From: Vibrio fortis
Lineage (GTDB): Bacteria > Pseudomonadota > Gammaproteobacteria > Enterobacterales > Vibrionaceae
Assembly (NCBI RefSeq): GCF_024347475.1
Contig: NZ_AP025488.1
Span: 372,001 to 436,000 of the forward strand
Length of the DNA stretch: 64,000 nucleotides
Reading direction: 5' to 3'
Below the pieces are notes generated by a model that saw only the letters and a program-made list of their open reading frames with translations, did not search any database and was not told where the DNA came from. A program made the translations under genes and the position numbers. Shown here piece by piece: positions 24,203 through 33,604 of the stretch (its first letter is position 1; the number at the start of each line of letters is the position of its first letter).

Positions 24203-25678
24203 TTAACCTATTACTAAGAAGAAGATAGCCGTCGCGATGATACCGATCAGTGCGTATGGGAACTGAGTTGTTGCGTGCTGCATCGATGTACACCCCGAGC
24301 CTTGTGCTGACAGAACCGTTGAATCACTGAAGAAACACGAATGGCTGCCTGCCGCCGACGCGGATAGTAGTGCTGCTACTGTTAGATGCAGTGGCACACC
24401 AAGCTGTTCACCAAGTGGTAATACGATTGGCATTGCTACAGCGAATGTACCCCATGAAGATGCTGTCGCGAACACTAGCGCGCCAGTGATCATGAAGATG
24501 ATTGCAGGGAAGTAAGATGCAGATAGATAAGGGCTCACCGTTTCGATGACATACTGCGTTACACCCAAAGAATCGTTAACTGACTTCAGCATGAAGCCGC
24601 CAATTACCGTAGCCAGTGGCAACAACATCACTTTGATACCGTCGTAGACTGCTTCGAACATGTCGTTCATCGAGATCAGACGCTGCACACCGTAGAAACA
24701 GATGGTAAAGATGATTGCGACAAACACACCTGCTAGTAGATCGATACCGAAGTACCAGCTCGCGGCAACCAATACCACCATTGGCAATAGGAAGTTGATT
24801 AGACCCATTGTCGGGTTTGTGTGCGCTGAGATGTCTGCGCCAAAGTCGATATCTGTTGCGCCATCTGGGCGAACTTGACCTTTTTTCGCTCGCTCTTCAG
24901 CGGCTTTCATCGCGCCTAAGTCAGGCAGTTTTTCCATTGCAACCAGAAGTACAATTGCCAATGTTACCCAGCCGTATGCCATGTAAGGAATCGCTTCGAT
25001 GTACGCTTTGATGCCTTGACCAGCTTCAGCAACGCCATTTGCTTCCAGCAGTGAACTAAAGAAGATAGCCCAAGTTGAAATCGGAACCAGAATACAGATA
25101 GGTGCAGCGGTCGAGTCCACAAGGTAAGAGAGCTTCTCACGTGAAATATTGTAGCCATCCGTGATTTTCTTCATCGAAGAGGAGATAGCAATCGCGTTCA
25201 GATAGTCATCAATGAAGATCAGAATCCCGAGGAAGAAGGTCATCAGCATAGACTGCTTACGGCTTTTCACCTTAGTCACCAGCATATCGGAGAAGCTTAA
25301 GATACTGCCCCCTTTCTCAAGAATCGCAATCAAGCCGCCCATTAGGCCACAAACAAGCACGATCCATGCGATGGTTTCGTTCATCATCACATCCATAGAG
25401 ATGCCAACGATCTGCTCCACTGCTTCGGCAGGGTTCAATAGCAGCACACCAGCAATTGTGCCACTAAATAGTGCCTCTACGGTGCGGTGTGTCGTGAGTG
25501 CGAACACCAACACCAGAGCCGTTGGAAGCAAACTCATCCACCCGTAAGCTTCTCCTTCTTGGTGGTTCAATCCAATTGAAGTGAAGAACACGAACGTCGC
25601 CACCACCAATAGGGATACCATGATGTGTTGAGTGTTGATCTTCAGCGGCGCGTCCAACGCCTTGGTTTGCGTAGTCAT
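24203..25678 (-). CDS. NhaC-family antiporter linked to the polyamine genes
   Basis: The 491-residue protein has about 12 hydrophobic segments and NhaC-family motifs (GLMGGLIAILEKGGS, GILIFIDDYLNAIAISSSM, LVDSTAAPICILVPISTWAIFFSSLL, SAAGSHSCFFSDSTVLSAQGSGC). Family members exchange cations or organic substrates such as malate and lactate. The start at 25678 follows AAAGGA. It begins 17 bases after the puuA stop on the same strand, so it is probably co-transcribed with puuA. A role as a putrescine or GABA-related exchanger is therefore plausible but not shown by sequence. Confidence 0.82.
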   Translation of the reverse strand: MTTQTKALDAPLKINTQHIMVSLLVVATFVFFTSIGLNHQEGEAYGWMSLLPTALVLVFALTTHRTVEALFSGTIAGVLLLNPAEAVEQIVGISMDVMMNETIAWIVLVCGLMGGLIAILEKGGSILSFSDMLVTKVKSRKQSMLMTFFLGILIFIDDYLNAIAISSSMKKITDGYNISREKLSYLVDSTAAPICILVPISTWAIFFSSLLEANGVAEAGQGIKAYIEAIPYMAYGWVTLAIVLLVAMEKLPDLGAMKAAEERAKKGQVRPDGATDIDFGADISAHTNPTMGLINFLLPMVVLVAASWYFGIDLLAGVFVAIIFTICFYGVQRLISMNDMFEAVYDGIKVMLLPLATVIGGFMLKSVNDSLGVTQYVIETVSPYLSASYFPAIIFMITGALVFATASSWGTFAVAMPIVLPLGEQLGVPLHLTVAALLSASAAGSHSCFFSDSTVLSAQGSGCTSMQHATTQFPYALIGIIATAIFFLVIG

Positions 25679-25695
25679 ACGTATATTTCCTTTAT

Positions 25696-27039
25696 TTATG
25701 CTGAGTGCAACATCCATTCGATTTCTAATGGGGTGATTTCGCGTTCAAAGTCGGCGAGTTCACTCCGTTTGCAAGCTAAATATAAATCGATAAAGTCTCT
25801 AGAGATGTACGGAGCCAGCTCACTGCGTTCTAGCTGGTCGAGTGCCTCTGACATACGCAGTGGTAGGTCAATTGCATCATCACTGAGGGCTTTAGGACAT
25901 TGGTCTTTGGTATAGTTTTCACTCGCTAATACCGCGGAAAGTACTACTGCAGCGAGAATATAAGGGTTAACGTCAGCTCCTGCTATACGATGTTCTATTC
26001 GGCGATTTTTACTATCGCTGATGGGCACACGCATAGCAACACCACGGTGATTTTCTCCCCAGTCGGCTTTCGTAGGTACGTAAGCGCCAGGAACAAAGCG
26101 GCGGTAAGAGTTTACGTTAGGACAAATCAATGCCATGGAGTCGGATGTTTGAGCTAGCATCGCAGCCATGGTTTGATAAAAGAGGTCACTGGTTTCGCCA
26201 TCGGCTTGGCTAAAGTGATTGTTGCCGAGTGCATCCACTAAGCTAAGGTGAATGTGCATGCCATTACCGGCTTGGTCGCCAAATGGCTTAGCCATAAATG
26301 TGGCATCAAAACCGTGCTGGTGGGCAACCTGGCGGATTAGACGCTTGGCGATGATCACTTCATCACACGCTTTGAGCACGTCTTTTGAGTGGTTAAAGTT
26401 AATCTCAAACTGTCCCGGAGCGGATTCCGAGAGTGCACCAGAGGTATTCAACCCCTGCTCTTGTGCGACCTTGTTAAGGTCGGAGAGAAAATCAGCATAG
26501 TCATCGAGGCCGTCTAAGTCATACACCTCGGTATCTTTCTCGCGTGATTTTTTGGTTGGGTTAATCGCGGTTTGCAGCGCGCCCATCTCGCCACGCTTTT
26601 TGTCGATGAGGTAGAACTCAAGTTCTAAGGCTACGCATGGGTACTGATCTTTAGCGTGCAGTTTATCGAGCATGTCTTCGACGATATTACGAATGAATAG
26701 CGGGCTTGGCTGCTCTGCTGTTTCGTCCATCATGCTCAGTAATACCTGACCGACTTCTTCTTTCGCCGTTGGCATCAACGTATCGGCAACCGGGAAACAG
26801 ATGTTATCTGGCTCGCCTAAGTCTTCACCCAGCCCTGCACTCTCCACCACATTGCCTTTGGTATCGAGAGTAATAGTAGAAAGTGGCAGCGCTACTCCTT
26901 TGCTTAACTTCTCTAGTGCACTGACCGGAATTCTTTTTCCTCTTGGTGTGGCATTAATATCGGTGAAAATGAGATCAACAAACTCGATGTTGGGCCATTT
27001 TTGTCGAAAATTTTTAACTTCCTGTAGATACGATTCCAT
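25696..27039 (-). CDS. puuA: gamma-glutamylputrescine synthetase (glutamine-synthetase family)
   Basis: PuuA joins glutamate to putrescine with ATP, the first step of the Puu pathway. The 447-residue protein has the glutamine synthetase fold: FVDLIFTDINATPRGKRIP at the beta-grasp start, ALELEFYL (metal Glu), APGQFEINF, GNGMHIHLSL and the C-terminal NRRIEHRIAGADVNPYILAAVV. PuuA rather than GlnA is supported by length, the altered active-site sequences and its location facing puuD in a full polyamine cluster. The ATG at 27039 (GGAG seven bases upstream) is preferred to the TTG at 27051. Confidence 0.93.
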   Translation of the reverse strand: MESYLQEVKNFRQKWPNIEFVDLIFTDINATPRGKRIPVSALEKLSKGVALPLSTITLDTKGNVVESAGLGEDLGEPDNICFPVADTLMPTAKEEVGQVLLSMMDETAEQPSPLFIRNIVEDMLDKLHAKDQYPCVALELEFYLIDKKRGEMGALQTAINPTKKSREKDTEVYDLDGLDDYADFLSDLNKVAQEQGLNTSGALSESAPGQFEINFNHSKDVLKACDEVIIAKRLIRQVAHQHGFDATFMAKPFGDQAGNGMHIHLSLVDALGNNHFSQADGETSDLFYQTMAAMLAQTSDSMALICPNVNSYRRFVPGAYVPTKADWGENHRGVAMRVPISDSKNRRIEHRIAGADVNPYILAAVVLSAVLASENYTKDQCPKALSDDAIDLPLRMSEALDQLERSELAPYISRDFIDLYLACKRSELADFEREITPLEIEWMLHSA

Positions 27040-27382
27040 TGAGTTCTCCAACTAGCCTCTGTACAGCAAACTTAAATCAACAAAAAATAAACAATTTAGT
27101 TGTGTTGATAAGACTAAAGTCTAAGATTTTTGTTTTATTTGCTTAAAATACAATGGTTTATTTTGATTTTCTTTCAAGTTGTAAATTTTATGAAAGATGT
27201 TTTTGTTAACTATTTTGTAACAGGTGATCGGTTTTTGCTCAATATAATGAGCAAAATTAGCTGTTTTTTTGACCAAAAAGGAGGCGTTGGTCACGATTTG
27301 GTCAGAATATCGAACATCGGTGTTGATAATTTTGTACATGGTTTGTAGTGTAAGTGTTAAATAAATCGAGCACGGAAGTAAC
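27040..27382. promoter_or_regulatory. divergent puuA-puuD promoter region
   Basis: This 343-bp AT-rich region separates the two arms of the polyamine regulon. Besides the 18-bp palindrome listed separately it contains TTGACCAAA (27269-27277), TTGGTCA (27287-27293) and TTTGGTCA (27297-27304), three related TGGTCA/TGACCA boxes. No gene is supported here. Confidence 0.6.
27236..27253. promoter_or_regulatory. PuuR-operator-like palindrome
   Basis: TGCTCA-ATATAA-TGAGCA is a perfect inverted repeat with a six-base spacer. Its core AATATAATGAGCA differs at one position from the end of the E. coli PuuR site AAAATATAATGAACA, as I recall it. PuuR is encoded at 28146. Confidence 0.72.
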
Positions 27383-28129
27383 ATGTCTACACAAAGCAAA
27401 CCCATTATTGGAATTGTTAGCTGCGCGAAAGAGTTGGGTGGCTATCAAATACAAGCTGTTAACGACTTCTACTTAGCGGCAGTAAAAGATTTCGGTGGGC
27501 TACCACTGATGCTAGCGCCAGATATGTCGAGTGAAGATATCGAGCGAATTCTAGAGTTGTGTGATGGCTTTTTATTTCCGGGAAGTCACTCGAATGTCGC
27601 ACCACACTACTACAACGCGACGCATCAAGAAGCAAAGAAAGATGAAGCGCGAGATGAGCTCTCTTTTTCATTGCTACGCAAAGCGATTGATAAAGACATC
27701 CCTTGTTTAGGGATTTGCCGAGGCTTTCAAGAGATGAATGTAGCGTTGGGTGGTTCGTTAAATCCTGCGGTTCACGATTCAGGTTTTAATGACCATCGAG
27801 AGATCCAAGTCGACGATTTTGAAGAGAAATACGCACCATCACATGCGGTACTGGTGCAAAAGCAGAGCCTATTTGAGAAATGGCTGACAGAGAATCACTG
27901 GGAAACCACCGTCTTTTTTGAAGTGAACACCCTTCATAATCAAGGTGTTGACCAACTGGCACCACAACTTCAAGTAGAGGCAAAAGCGCCTGACGGTTTG
28001 GTGGAGGCATTCAGCCTACCAGGGCAGAAATTCTTTGTTGGCGTGCAGTGGCACCCAGAATGGAAAGCAAAAACCAATCATTTCTCACAAATTTTGTTCA
28101 AAGAATTTATGATGGCTGCCTCTCTATAA
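27383..28129 (+). CDS. puuD: gamma-glutamyl-gamma-aminobutyrate hydrolase
   Basis: PuuD releases GABA and glutamate from gamma-glutamyl-GABA. The 248-residue class I glutamine-amidotransferase-like protein has FLFPGSHSNVAPHYY, the nucleophile Cys 112 in PCLGICRGFQEMNVALGG, and the His/Glu pair in GVQWHPEW near residue 226. Length equals E. coli PuuD (254). It is the first gene of the plus-strand polyamine operon, and puuR begins 16 bases after its stop. Confidence 0.95.
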   Translation: MSTQSKPIIGIVSCAKELGGYQIQAVNDFYLAAVKDFGGLPLMLAPDMSSEDIERILELCDGFLFPGSHSNVAPHYYNATHQEAKKDEARDELSFSLLRKAIDKDIPCLGICRGFQEMNVALGGSLNPAVHDSGFNDHREIQVDDFEEKYAPSHAVLVQKQSLFEKWLTENHWETTVFFEVNTLHNQGVDQLAPQLQVEAKAPDGLVEAFSLPGQKFFVGVQWHPEWKAKTNHFSQILFKEFMMAASL

Positions 28130-28145
28130 GTTAGGAGCCAGATAA

Positions 28146-28703
28146 ATGGACAATCAAGAGATTGGTAAAAATATTGTTCAGTTACGAAAAGAACATGGAT
28201 TGTCACAACGAGAATTAGCCGAGCGAGCTGGCATCACACATAGTGCCATCTCCTCTATTGAGAACGCTAAGGTCAGCCCTTCAGTGAGCTCGTTGCAAAA
28301 AATAGTGAACGTTTTTTCGTTGTCGCTATCGGAGTTTTTCACCTTCGAAAAACCTGCGAGCGATGAAGTAAAAGTGGTCGTTACCCCTGATGAGTTGGTG
28401 GAAATGGGCAGTGAGTCCGTTTCAATGAAGTTAGTCACCAACGGCAGTAAAGAGCAGGTCATCGGGTTTTTAATTGAAGAGTATGCCCCACATGGCACAA
28501 CCGGTGCGGCAGAAATTAAACATGAAGGCGAAGAGATCGGGACCATTCTTGAGGGTGAAATCACGCTTGAGTACAAAGACCAATCTTATGTCCTTAAACA
28601 AGGCGAGTCGTACGTCATTGATACCACTCAGCCGCACAAGTTTACAAATCACACAGACAAGGCTTGTCGAATGATAAGCGCGCATACGCCAACCACATTC
28701 TAA
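28146..28703 (+). CDS. puuR: putrescine-responsive repressor (XRE helix-turn-helix + cupin)
   Basis: PuuR represses puu genes and is released by putrescine. The 185-residue product equals the E. coli length. It has an XRE helix-turn-helix (about 8-62, with LRKEHGLSQRELAERAGITHSAISSIE) and a C-terminal cupin (about 110-180, with EIGTILEGEITLEY and YVIDTTQPHKFTNHT). It lies between puuD and puuC, so it controls its own operon. GGAG-type sequence precedes its start at 28146. Confidence 0.95.
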   Translation: MDNQEIGKNIVQLRKEHGLSQRELAERAGITHSAISSIENAKVSPSVSSLQKIVNVFSLSLSEFFTFEKPASDEVKVVVTPDELVEMGSESVSMKLVTNGSKEQVIGFLIEEYAPHGTTGAAEIKHEGEEIGTILEGEITLEYKDQSYVLKQGESYVIDTTQPHKFTNHTDKACRMISAHTPTTF

Positions 28704-28739
28704 GTGGGCCTTGCCTTGTTGTGATAACAAGGAGAGCGT

Positions 28740-30224
28740 ATGAAAACCCAAGAACAATGGATTGAATTACAAAACAGTCTAAACATCGAGAATCGAGCAT
28801 TTATTAACGGTGAGTATACGCTTGCTATCAGCGGCCAAATGCTTGATGTCGTTAACCCAGCAACGGACGAGACGCTTACGGAGATCGCTCGTTGCCAAGA
28901 AGAAGATGTTGATCTTGCGGTAACATGCGCTCGTCAAGCCTTTCAAGCGGGTGAATGGAGCAACAGCGCCCCATCTCACCGTAAAGCGGTTCTGAGCTTA
29001 TTCGCCGACCTTATTGATGAACACCGTGAAGAGTTGGCTCTATTAGAAACGCTCGATACCGGTAAACCTATCAACCATAGTGTCTCTACAGACATCCCGG
29101 GTGCAGCTGGATCTTTGCGTTGGTACGCTGAAGCGATTGATAAAGTCTACGGCGAAGTCGCACCAACCGAAAAAGATGTTCACGCGTACATTTCTCACCA
29201 ACCGATTGGTGTTGTTGCTGCAGTGGTTCCATGGAACTTTCCGTTGTGGCTAGCCTGTTGGAAGCTTGGCCCGGCGCTTGCCGCGGGTAATAGCGTTATT
29301 CTCAAACCCTCAGAAAAGTCCTCTTTGACGGCGATCTTCCTTGGCAAACTGGCTAACCAAGCCGGCCTACCACGCGGTGTATTTCAAGTGATCACCGGTT
29401 TTGGCCATGAAGCTGGAGATGCTCTTGCGAAACACGACGATGTCGATTGTATTGCCTTTACCGGTTCAACCCGCATTGCTGGTCAACTTATGGTTCGCTC
29501 TGGTGAGTCCAACCTAAAGCGTGTCTTCGCTGAAGCGGGCGGCAAGAATGCCAATATCGTTTTTGAAGACTGTGACGACCTTGACCGCGCTGCGGCAGAA
29601 ACGGCGGGCGGTTGTTTCTATAACCAAGGCGAAGTGTGCGTAGCGGCGACTCGATTGCTGGTTCATGAAAGCATCAAAGATCAATTTGTTGAAAAAGTGA
29701 TTGAAGCGTCTAAAGCCTTTACGCCTAAGGATCCTATGGATACCACTTGTTCTATGGGCGCGCTTATCGACCAAGGGCACAAAGCCAAGGTGTTGGAGTA
29801 CATCCAACTTGGTCAAACCGAGGGGGCAACCCTGCGCTGTGGTGGTGATGTCGATGGCAAAGGTGCTTTTGTTGAGCCGACTATTCTCGACAACGTCGAC
29901 AACAAAATGCGTGTCGCGCAAGAAGAGATCTTTGGCCCTGTATTGTGCGTGATTCCTTTCAAAGATGAGCAAGAGGCGATCGCCATTGCTAACGATTCGA
30001 AATATGGCCTAGGTGCCGCTCTTTGGAGCAGCAATATTAATCGCGTTCACCGCGTAGCAAAGCAACTTCAAGCGGGTTCGGTTTGGGTCAATAACTACAA
30101 CGAAGGTGACATGACTGTCCCATTTGGTGGCTTCAAAATGAGTGGTAATGGTCGCGATAAATCACTGCATGCCATAGAGAAATTCACTGAAACCAAAACC
30201 ACTTGGATTCGCCTACACCCTTAA
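28740..30224 (+). CDS. puuC: gamma-glutamyl-gamma-aminobutyraldehyde dehydrogenase
   Basis: PuuC oxidises gamma-glutamyl-gamma-aminobutyraldehyde to the acid with NAD(P). The 494-residue ALDH has VVPWNFPLWLACWKLGPALAAGN, FTGSTRIAG, AEAGGKNANIVFEDC with the general base Glu, and the nucleophile Cys near residue 300 in NQGEVCVAATRLLV. It ends with WVNNYNEGDMTVPFGGFKMSGNGRD. ACAAGGAGAG stands before its ATG. Operon position between puuR and puuB supports the specific assignment over generic ALDH. Confidence 0.92.
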   Translation: MKTQEQWIELQNSLNIENRAFINGEYTLAISGQMLDVVNPATDETLTEIARCQEEDVDLAVTCARQAFQAGEWSNSAPSHRKAVLSLFADLIDEHREELALLETLDTGKPINHSVSTDIPGAAGSLRWYAEAIDKVYGEVAPTEKDVHAYISHQPIGVVAAVVPWNFPLWLACWKLGPALAAGNSVILKPSEKSSLTAIFLGKLANQAGLPRGVFQVITGFGHEAGDALAKHDDVDCIAFTGSTRIAGQLMVRSGESNLKRVFAEAGGKNANIVFEDCDDLDRAAAETAGGCFYNQGEVCVAATRLLVHESIKDQFVEKVIEASKAFTPKDPMDTTCSMGALIDQGHKAKVLEYIQLGQTEGATLRCGGDVDGKGAFVEPTILDNVDNKMRVAQEEIFGPVLCVIPFKDEQEAIAIANDSKYGLGAALWSSNINRVHRVAKQLQAGSVWVNNYNEGDMTVPFGGFKMSGNGRDKSLHAIEKFTETKTTWIRLHP

Positions 30225-30255
30225 GCTTGCTGACGAATAATAAAGGAATAGAACA

Positions 30256-31533
30256 ATGAATAAGCATACGGACTCGTTTTACGCGCACTCAGTACCAAAC
30301 ATGCCAGATTTCCCCCAACTTCAAGACAACATCGAATGTGATGTGTGTGTGGTTGGCGCTGGCTTTTCTGGTTTATCTTCAGCGCTGCACTTGGCAGAGA
30401 AAGGCTTCAAAGTGGTAGTGCTAGAGAGTGCGAAAGTTGGTTTTGGCGCAACCGGTCGCAACGGCGGTCAGATCGTTAACAGCTACAGCCGAGATGTTGA
30501 CGTGATTGAAAGCCGTTACGACCAACCCCAAGCCAAAGCACTGTGTGACATGATCTTTGAGGGTGGCGACATTATTCGCGGCCTTATCGATAAGTACGAT
30601 ATTGAGTGTGATCACAAACGTGGCGGCCTGTTTACGGCACTGAACAAAAAGCAACTAGCAGGCTTAGAGCACCACAAGAAAAACTGGGAGCGCTACGGTA
30701 ATGATCAACTGACTCTGCTTGATGCCAATGAGGTAGAAGCGGCAGTCGGTACCCAGGTTTACACGGGTGGTCTACTCGATATGCGTGGTGGTCACATCCA
30801 TCCTCTGAAACTGGCTCTTGGTGAAGCAGCAGCGTTTGTCTCTTTGGGTGGCCAAATTTTCGAACAATCTGCAGTAACGTCATTAGAAAAAGGTGTAAAC
30901 CCAGTGGCGAGAACGGCGCAGGGCAGCGTGAAGTGCAAATACCTTGTACTAGCAGGTAATGCTTACCTTGGCGGCCTAGCACCAAACATCAGTAACAAAG
31001 CGATTCCATGTGGCACGCAAGTGGTGGCGACGGAGCCGCTTACTGAGGAGCAACTTAAGCAGGTGCTGCCAAGTGACTACTGTGTTGAAGACTGCAACTA
31101 CCTACTGGATTACTTCCGTCTAAGTGCGGACAAGCGCCTACTGTTTGGTGGTGGTGTGGTGTATGGCGCACGTGACCCACAGAATATTGAAGCCTTGATT
31201 CGTCCTAAGCTAGAGAAGGTTTTCCCTCAATTGAAAGGGATCAAGATTGATTACACTTGGACGGGCAACTTCCTTCTAACTTACTCGCGTATGCCTCAGT
31301 TTGGCGCATTCGACGACAACATTTATTACCTGCAGGGCTACAGCGGCCACGGCGTAACTTGTACTCACCTAGCAGGCAAACTATTGGCAGAAGCCTTAAC
31401 CGGACATGCAGAGCGATTTGATGCCTTCGCCGCATTGAAACACTATGCCTTCCCAGGCGGCCGCCACTTCCAAATCCCATTCACAGCAGTGGGTGCAGCG
31501 TATTACAACCTAAGAGACAAACTGGCTATCTAA
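30256..31533 (+). CDS. puuB: gamma-glutamylputrescine oxidase
   Basis: PuuB is a FAD enzyme of the DAO family that oxidises gamma-glutamylputrescine to the aldehyde, releasing ammonia and peroxide. The 425-residue protein has the dinucleotide fold near residue 30 (CDVCVVGAGFSGLSSALHL), GFGATGRNGGQIVNSYSRD near 60, and the C-terminal YYLQGYSGHGVTCTHLAGKLLAEA FAD region. The order puuC-puuB follows that of the E. coli pathway genes. AAGGA precedes the start. Confidence 0.93.
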   Translation: MNKHTDSFYAHSVPNMPDFPQLQDNIECDVCVVGAGFSGLSSALHLAEKGFKVVVLESAKVGFGATGRNGGQIVNSYSRDVDVIESRYDQPQAKALCDMIFEGGDIIRGLIDKYDIECDHKRGGLFTALNKKQLAGLEHHKKNWERYGNDQLTLLDANEVEAAVGTQVYTGGLLDMRGGHIHPLKLALGEAAAFVSLGGQIFEQSAVTSLEKGVNPVARTAQGSVKCKYLVLAGNAYLGGLAPNISNKAIPCGTQVVATEPLTEEQLKQVLPSDYCVEDCNYLLDYFRLSADKRLLFGGGVVYGARDPQNIEALIRPKLEKVFPQLKGIKIDYTWTGNFLLTYSRMPQFGAFDDNIYYLQGYSGHGVTCTHLAGKLLAEALTGHAERFDAFAALKHYAFPGGRHFQIPFTAVGAAYYNLRDKLAI

Positions 31534-31558
31534 TCCAGATACAGATAAGGAACATCGA

Positions 31559-32425
31559 ATGAGTAGAGTAGTGAAATTTGCAGCCTTACAACTGACTAAG
31601 AGCTGGGATCTGGAAGATAACCTCAACAAAGCCAAGCAAGCGATTCGTGAGGCATCAAGTAACGGCGCTAACGTGATTCTGCCACAGGAGCTGTTTGCAG
31701 CGCCTTACTTCTGTAAAAAGCAGGAAGCAAAGTACTTCGAATTGGCTGAAGAGACCGAGAACTGTTTACTGATTAAAGAGATGAGCGCACTGGCTAAAGA
31801 GCTAGGAGTGGTGATACCGGTAAGCTACTTTGAAAAAGCGGGTAACACCTTTTTTAACTCCTTGGTGATGATCGATGCGGATGGCACGGTACTCGACAAC
31901 TACCGAAAATCTCATATCCCAGATGGCCCGGGTTACAGCGAAAAATACTACTTCAGCCCGGGTGATACTGGCTTTAAGGTGTGGAAGACCAAGTTTGGTA
32001 CCTTTGGTGCAGGCATCTGTTGGGATCAATGGTTCCCAGAATTGGCTCGCAGCTTAGCCCTGCATGGTGCAGAAGCAATCTTCTACCCAACCGCCATCGG
32101 TAGCGAACCGCAAGATCCAACCCTAGATTCTCGTGACCATTGGCAACGCACAATGCAGGGCCACTCAGCGGCGAACTTGGTACCAGTTATTGCGTCAAAC
32201 CGCGTAGGTACTGAAGTCGATGATGGCATTGAAACAACCTTCTACGGCTCGTCTTTCATCACTGACCATACCGGTGGCAAGCTCGCTGAAGCTCCGCGTG
32301 AAGGTGAAGCGATCATCTACGCAGAGGTAGACCTAGCTGCAACTACACAGGCGCGTCACTCATGGGGACTATTCCGCGACCGTCGACCAGATCTGTACGG
32401 CAGTGTAGGCAAACTGGCGGTATAA
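31559..32425 (+). CDS. aguB: N-carbamoylputrescine amidohydrolase
   Basis: AguB hydrolyses N-carbamoylputrescine to putrescine, CO2 and ammonia. The 288-residue nitrilase-superfamily protein has the catalytic triad visible as Glu 44 (ILPQELFAAPYF), Lys 117 (DNYRKSHIPDGPGY) and Cys 154 (GAGICWDQWFPE). Length and triad context match AguB. It is followed after 9 bases by aguA, giving the two-enzyme agmatine-to-putrescine route that feeds the Puu enzymes upstream. Confidence 0.96.
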   Translation: MSRVVKFAALQLTKSWDLEDNLNKAKQAIREASSNGANVILPQELFAAPYFCKKQEAKYFELAEETENCLLIKEMSALAKELGVVIPVSYFEKAGNTFFNSLVMIDADGTVLDNYRKSHIPDGPGYSEKYYFSPGDTGFKVWKTKFGTFGAGICWDQWFPELARSLALHGAEAIFYPTAIGSEPQDPTLDSRDHWQRTMQGHSAANLVPVIASNRVGTEVDDGIETTFYGSSFITDHTGGKLAEAPREGEAIIYAEVDLAATTQARHSWGLFRDRRPDLYGSVGKLAV

Positions 32426-32434
32426 GGAGGCACT

Positions 32435-33517
32435 ATGCAGCTATCAACCACGCCTCGACAAGATGGCTTCTACTTTCCGGCTGAGTTTCAACCGGTGAGT
32501 GAAGTGTGGCTTGCTTGGCCTGAGCGAAAAGATAATTGGCGTGAACAAGCGCTGCCTGCACAGCAGACCTTTGCTCGCATTGCCAACGCGATTTCGGAAG
32601 TAACCAAGGTGTGTGTGGCGGTTAGCTGTAAGCAGTTTGATAAAGCTCGTGCTCTTCTTCACTCCGATGTGCGACTGGTCGAGATCCCATACAACGATGC
32701 TTGGATGCGAGATATAGGCCCAACGGTCGTAGTGAACGCCCAAGGTGTTCGTCGTGGTGTCAGTTGGCAGTTTAATGCGTGGGGCGGTGACTACAACGGC
32801 CTTTACGATAACTGGCAGCAAGACGACCTAGTGGCGAGTTCGGTGTGCGATATCATCGGTCTTGACCACTATCGCGCTCCGTTTGTTCTGGAGGGGGGGG
32901 CCATTCATACCGACGGTGAAGGCACGCTTTATACAACGCAAGAGTGTTTACTTAGTCCGGGGCGTAACCCAGAGATGAGTCAGCAACAGATAGAAGCGAA
33001 CCTCAAAGAGTATCTTGGTATCGATAAAGTCATCTGGCTTCCTAAGGGATTGTTTAACGATGAGACCGACGGTCATGTCGATAATCTGATGCACGTGATT
33101 GCGCCGGGTAAGGTGGTATTGAGCTGGACTGATGATCCAAGTGACCCACAGTTCGAACTGTCACGTCAAGCCGAACAAGCGCTGCAGTCACAAACTGATG
33201 CGCAAGGTAGACACATTGAAGTGATTCGTTTGCCATTGCCGGGGCCTTTGCACTACAGCGAGGCTGAAGCCAGCGGTGTCGATAAGAGTGAAGGCATGGT
33301 GCGTGACGCTGGAGAAAGGCTAAGTGCTTCTTATGCAAACTTTCTTATCGTAAATGAGTATGTCTTTTTACCTCTGCTCGATGATACAACCGACTCGCAG
33401 GCGATAGAGATACTGCAACAGGCAATGCCTGAGCATCAAGTGATAGGGATCCCGTCACGTGAGGTGTTATTGGGTGGTGGCAATATTCATTGTATTACCC
33501 AGCAGATCCCTGCTTAA
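32435..33517 (+). CDS. aguA: agmatine deiminase
   Basis: AguA converts agmatine to N-carbamoylputrescine and ammonia. The 360-residue protein has YNDAWMRDIGPTVVV (residues about 87-100), FNAWGGDYNGLYDNW, FVLEGGAIHTDGEGTL, FNDETDGHVDNLMHV (His) and the nucleophile Cys near 353 in LLGGGNIHCITQQ. AAGGAGG overlaps the aguB stop. A run of eight Gs at 32893-32900 encodes Glu-Gly-Gly-Ala and is slippage-prone, but the frame is intact here. Confidence 0.97.
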   Translation: MQLSTTPRQDGFYFPAEFQPVSEVWLAWPERKDNWREQALPAQQTFARIANAISEVTKVCVAVSCKQFDKARALLHSDVRLVEIPYNDAWMRDIGPTVVVNAQGVRRGVSWQFNAWGGDYNGLYDNWQQDDLVASSVCDIIGLDHYRAPFVLEGGAIHTDGEGTLYTTQECLLSPGRNPEMSQQQIEANLKEYLGIDKVIWLPKGLFNDETDGHVDNLMHVIAPGKVVLSWTDDPSDPQFELSRQAEQALQSQTDAQGRHIEVIRLPLPGPLHYSEAEASGVDKSEGMVRDAGERLSASYANFLIVNEYVFLPLLDDTTDSQAIEILQQAMPEHQVIGIPSREVLLGGGNIHCITQQIPA

Positions 33518-33604
33518 CCTTCATCAATTAAAATTACTAATAGCCGCGTGTGACTGAATCAGTCAGAGAAGAGCGGTATTGTTTAGCTGTCAAAAGGAAT
33601 CACC

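Noticed and set aside
27269..27293. Terminator-like pairing of TTGACCAA and TTGGTCA
   Set aside because: The loop is long, no T run follows, and the position inside a divergent promoter favours binding sites.
27121..27405. 94-residue minus-strand frame in the puuA-puuD gap
   Set aside because: It is AT-rich (Lys, Asn, Ile heavy), overlaps the puuD start and covers the operators.
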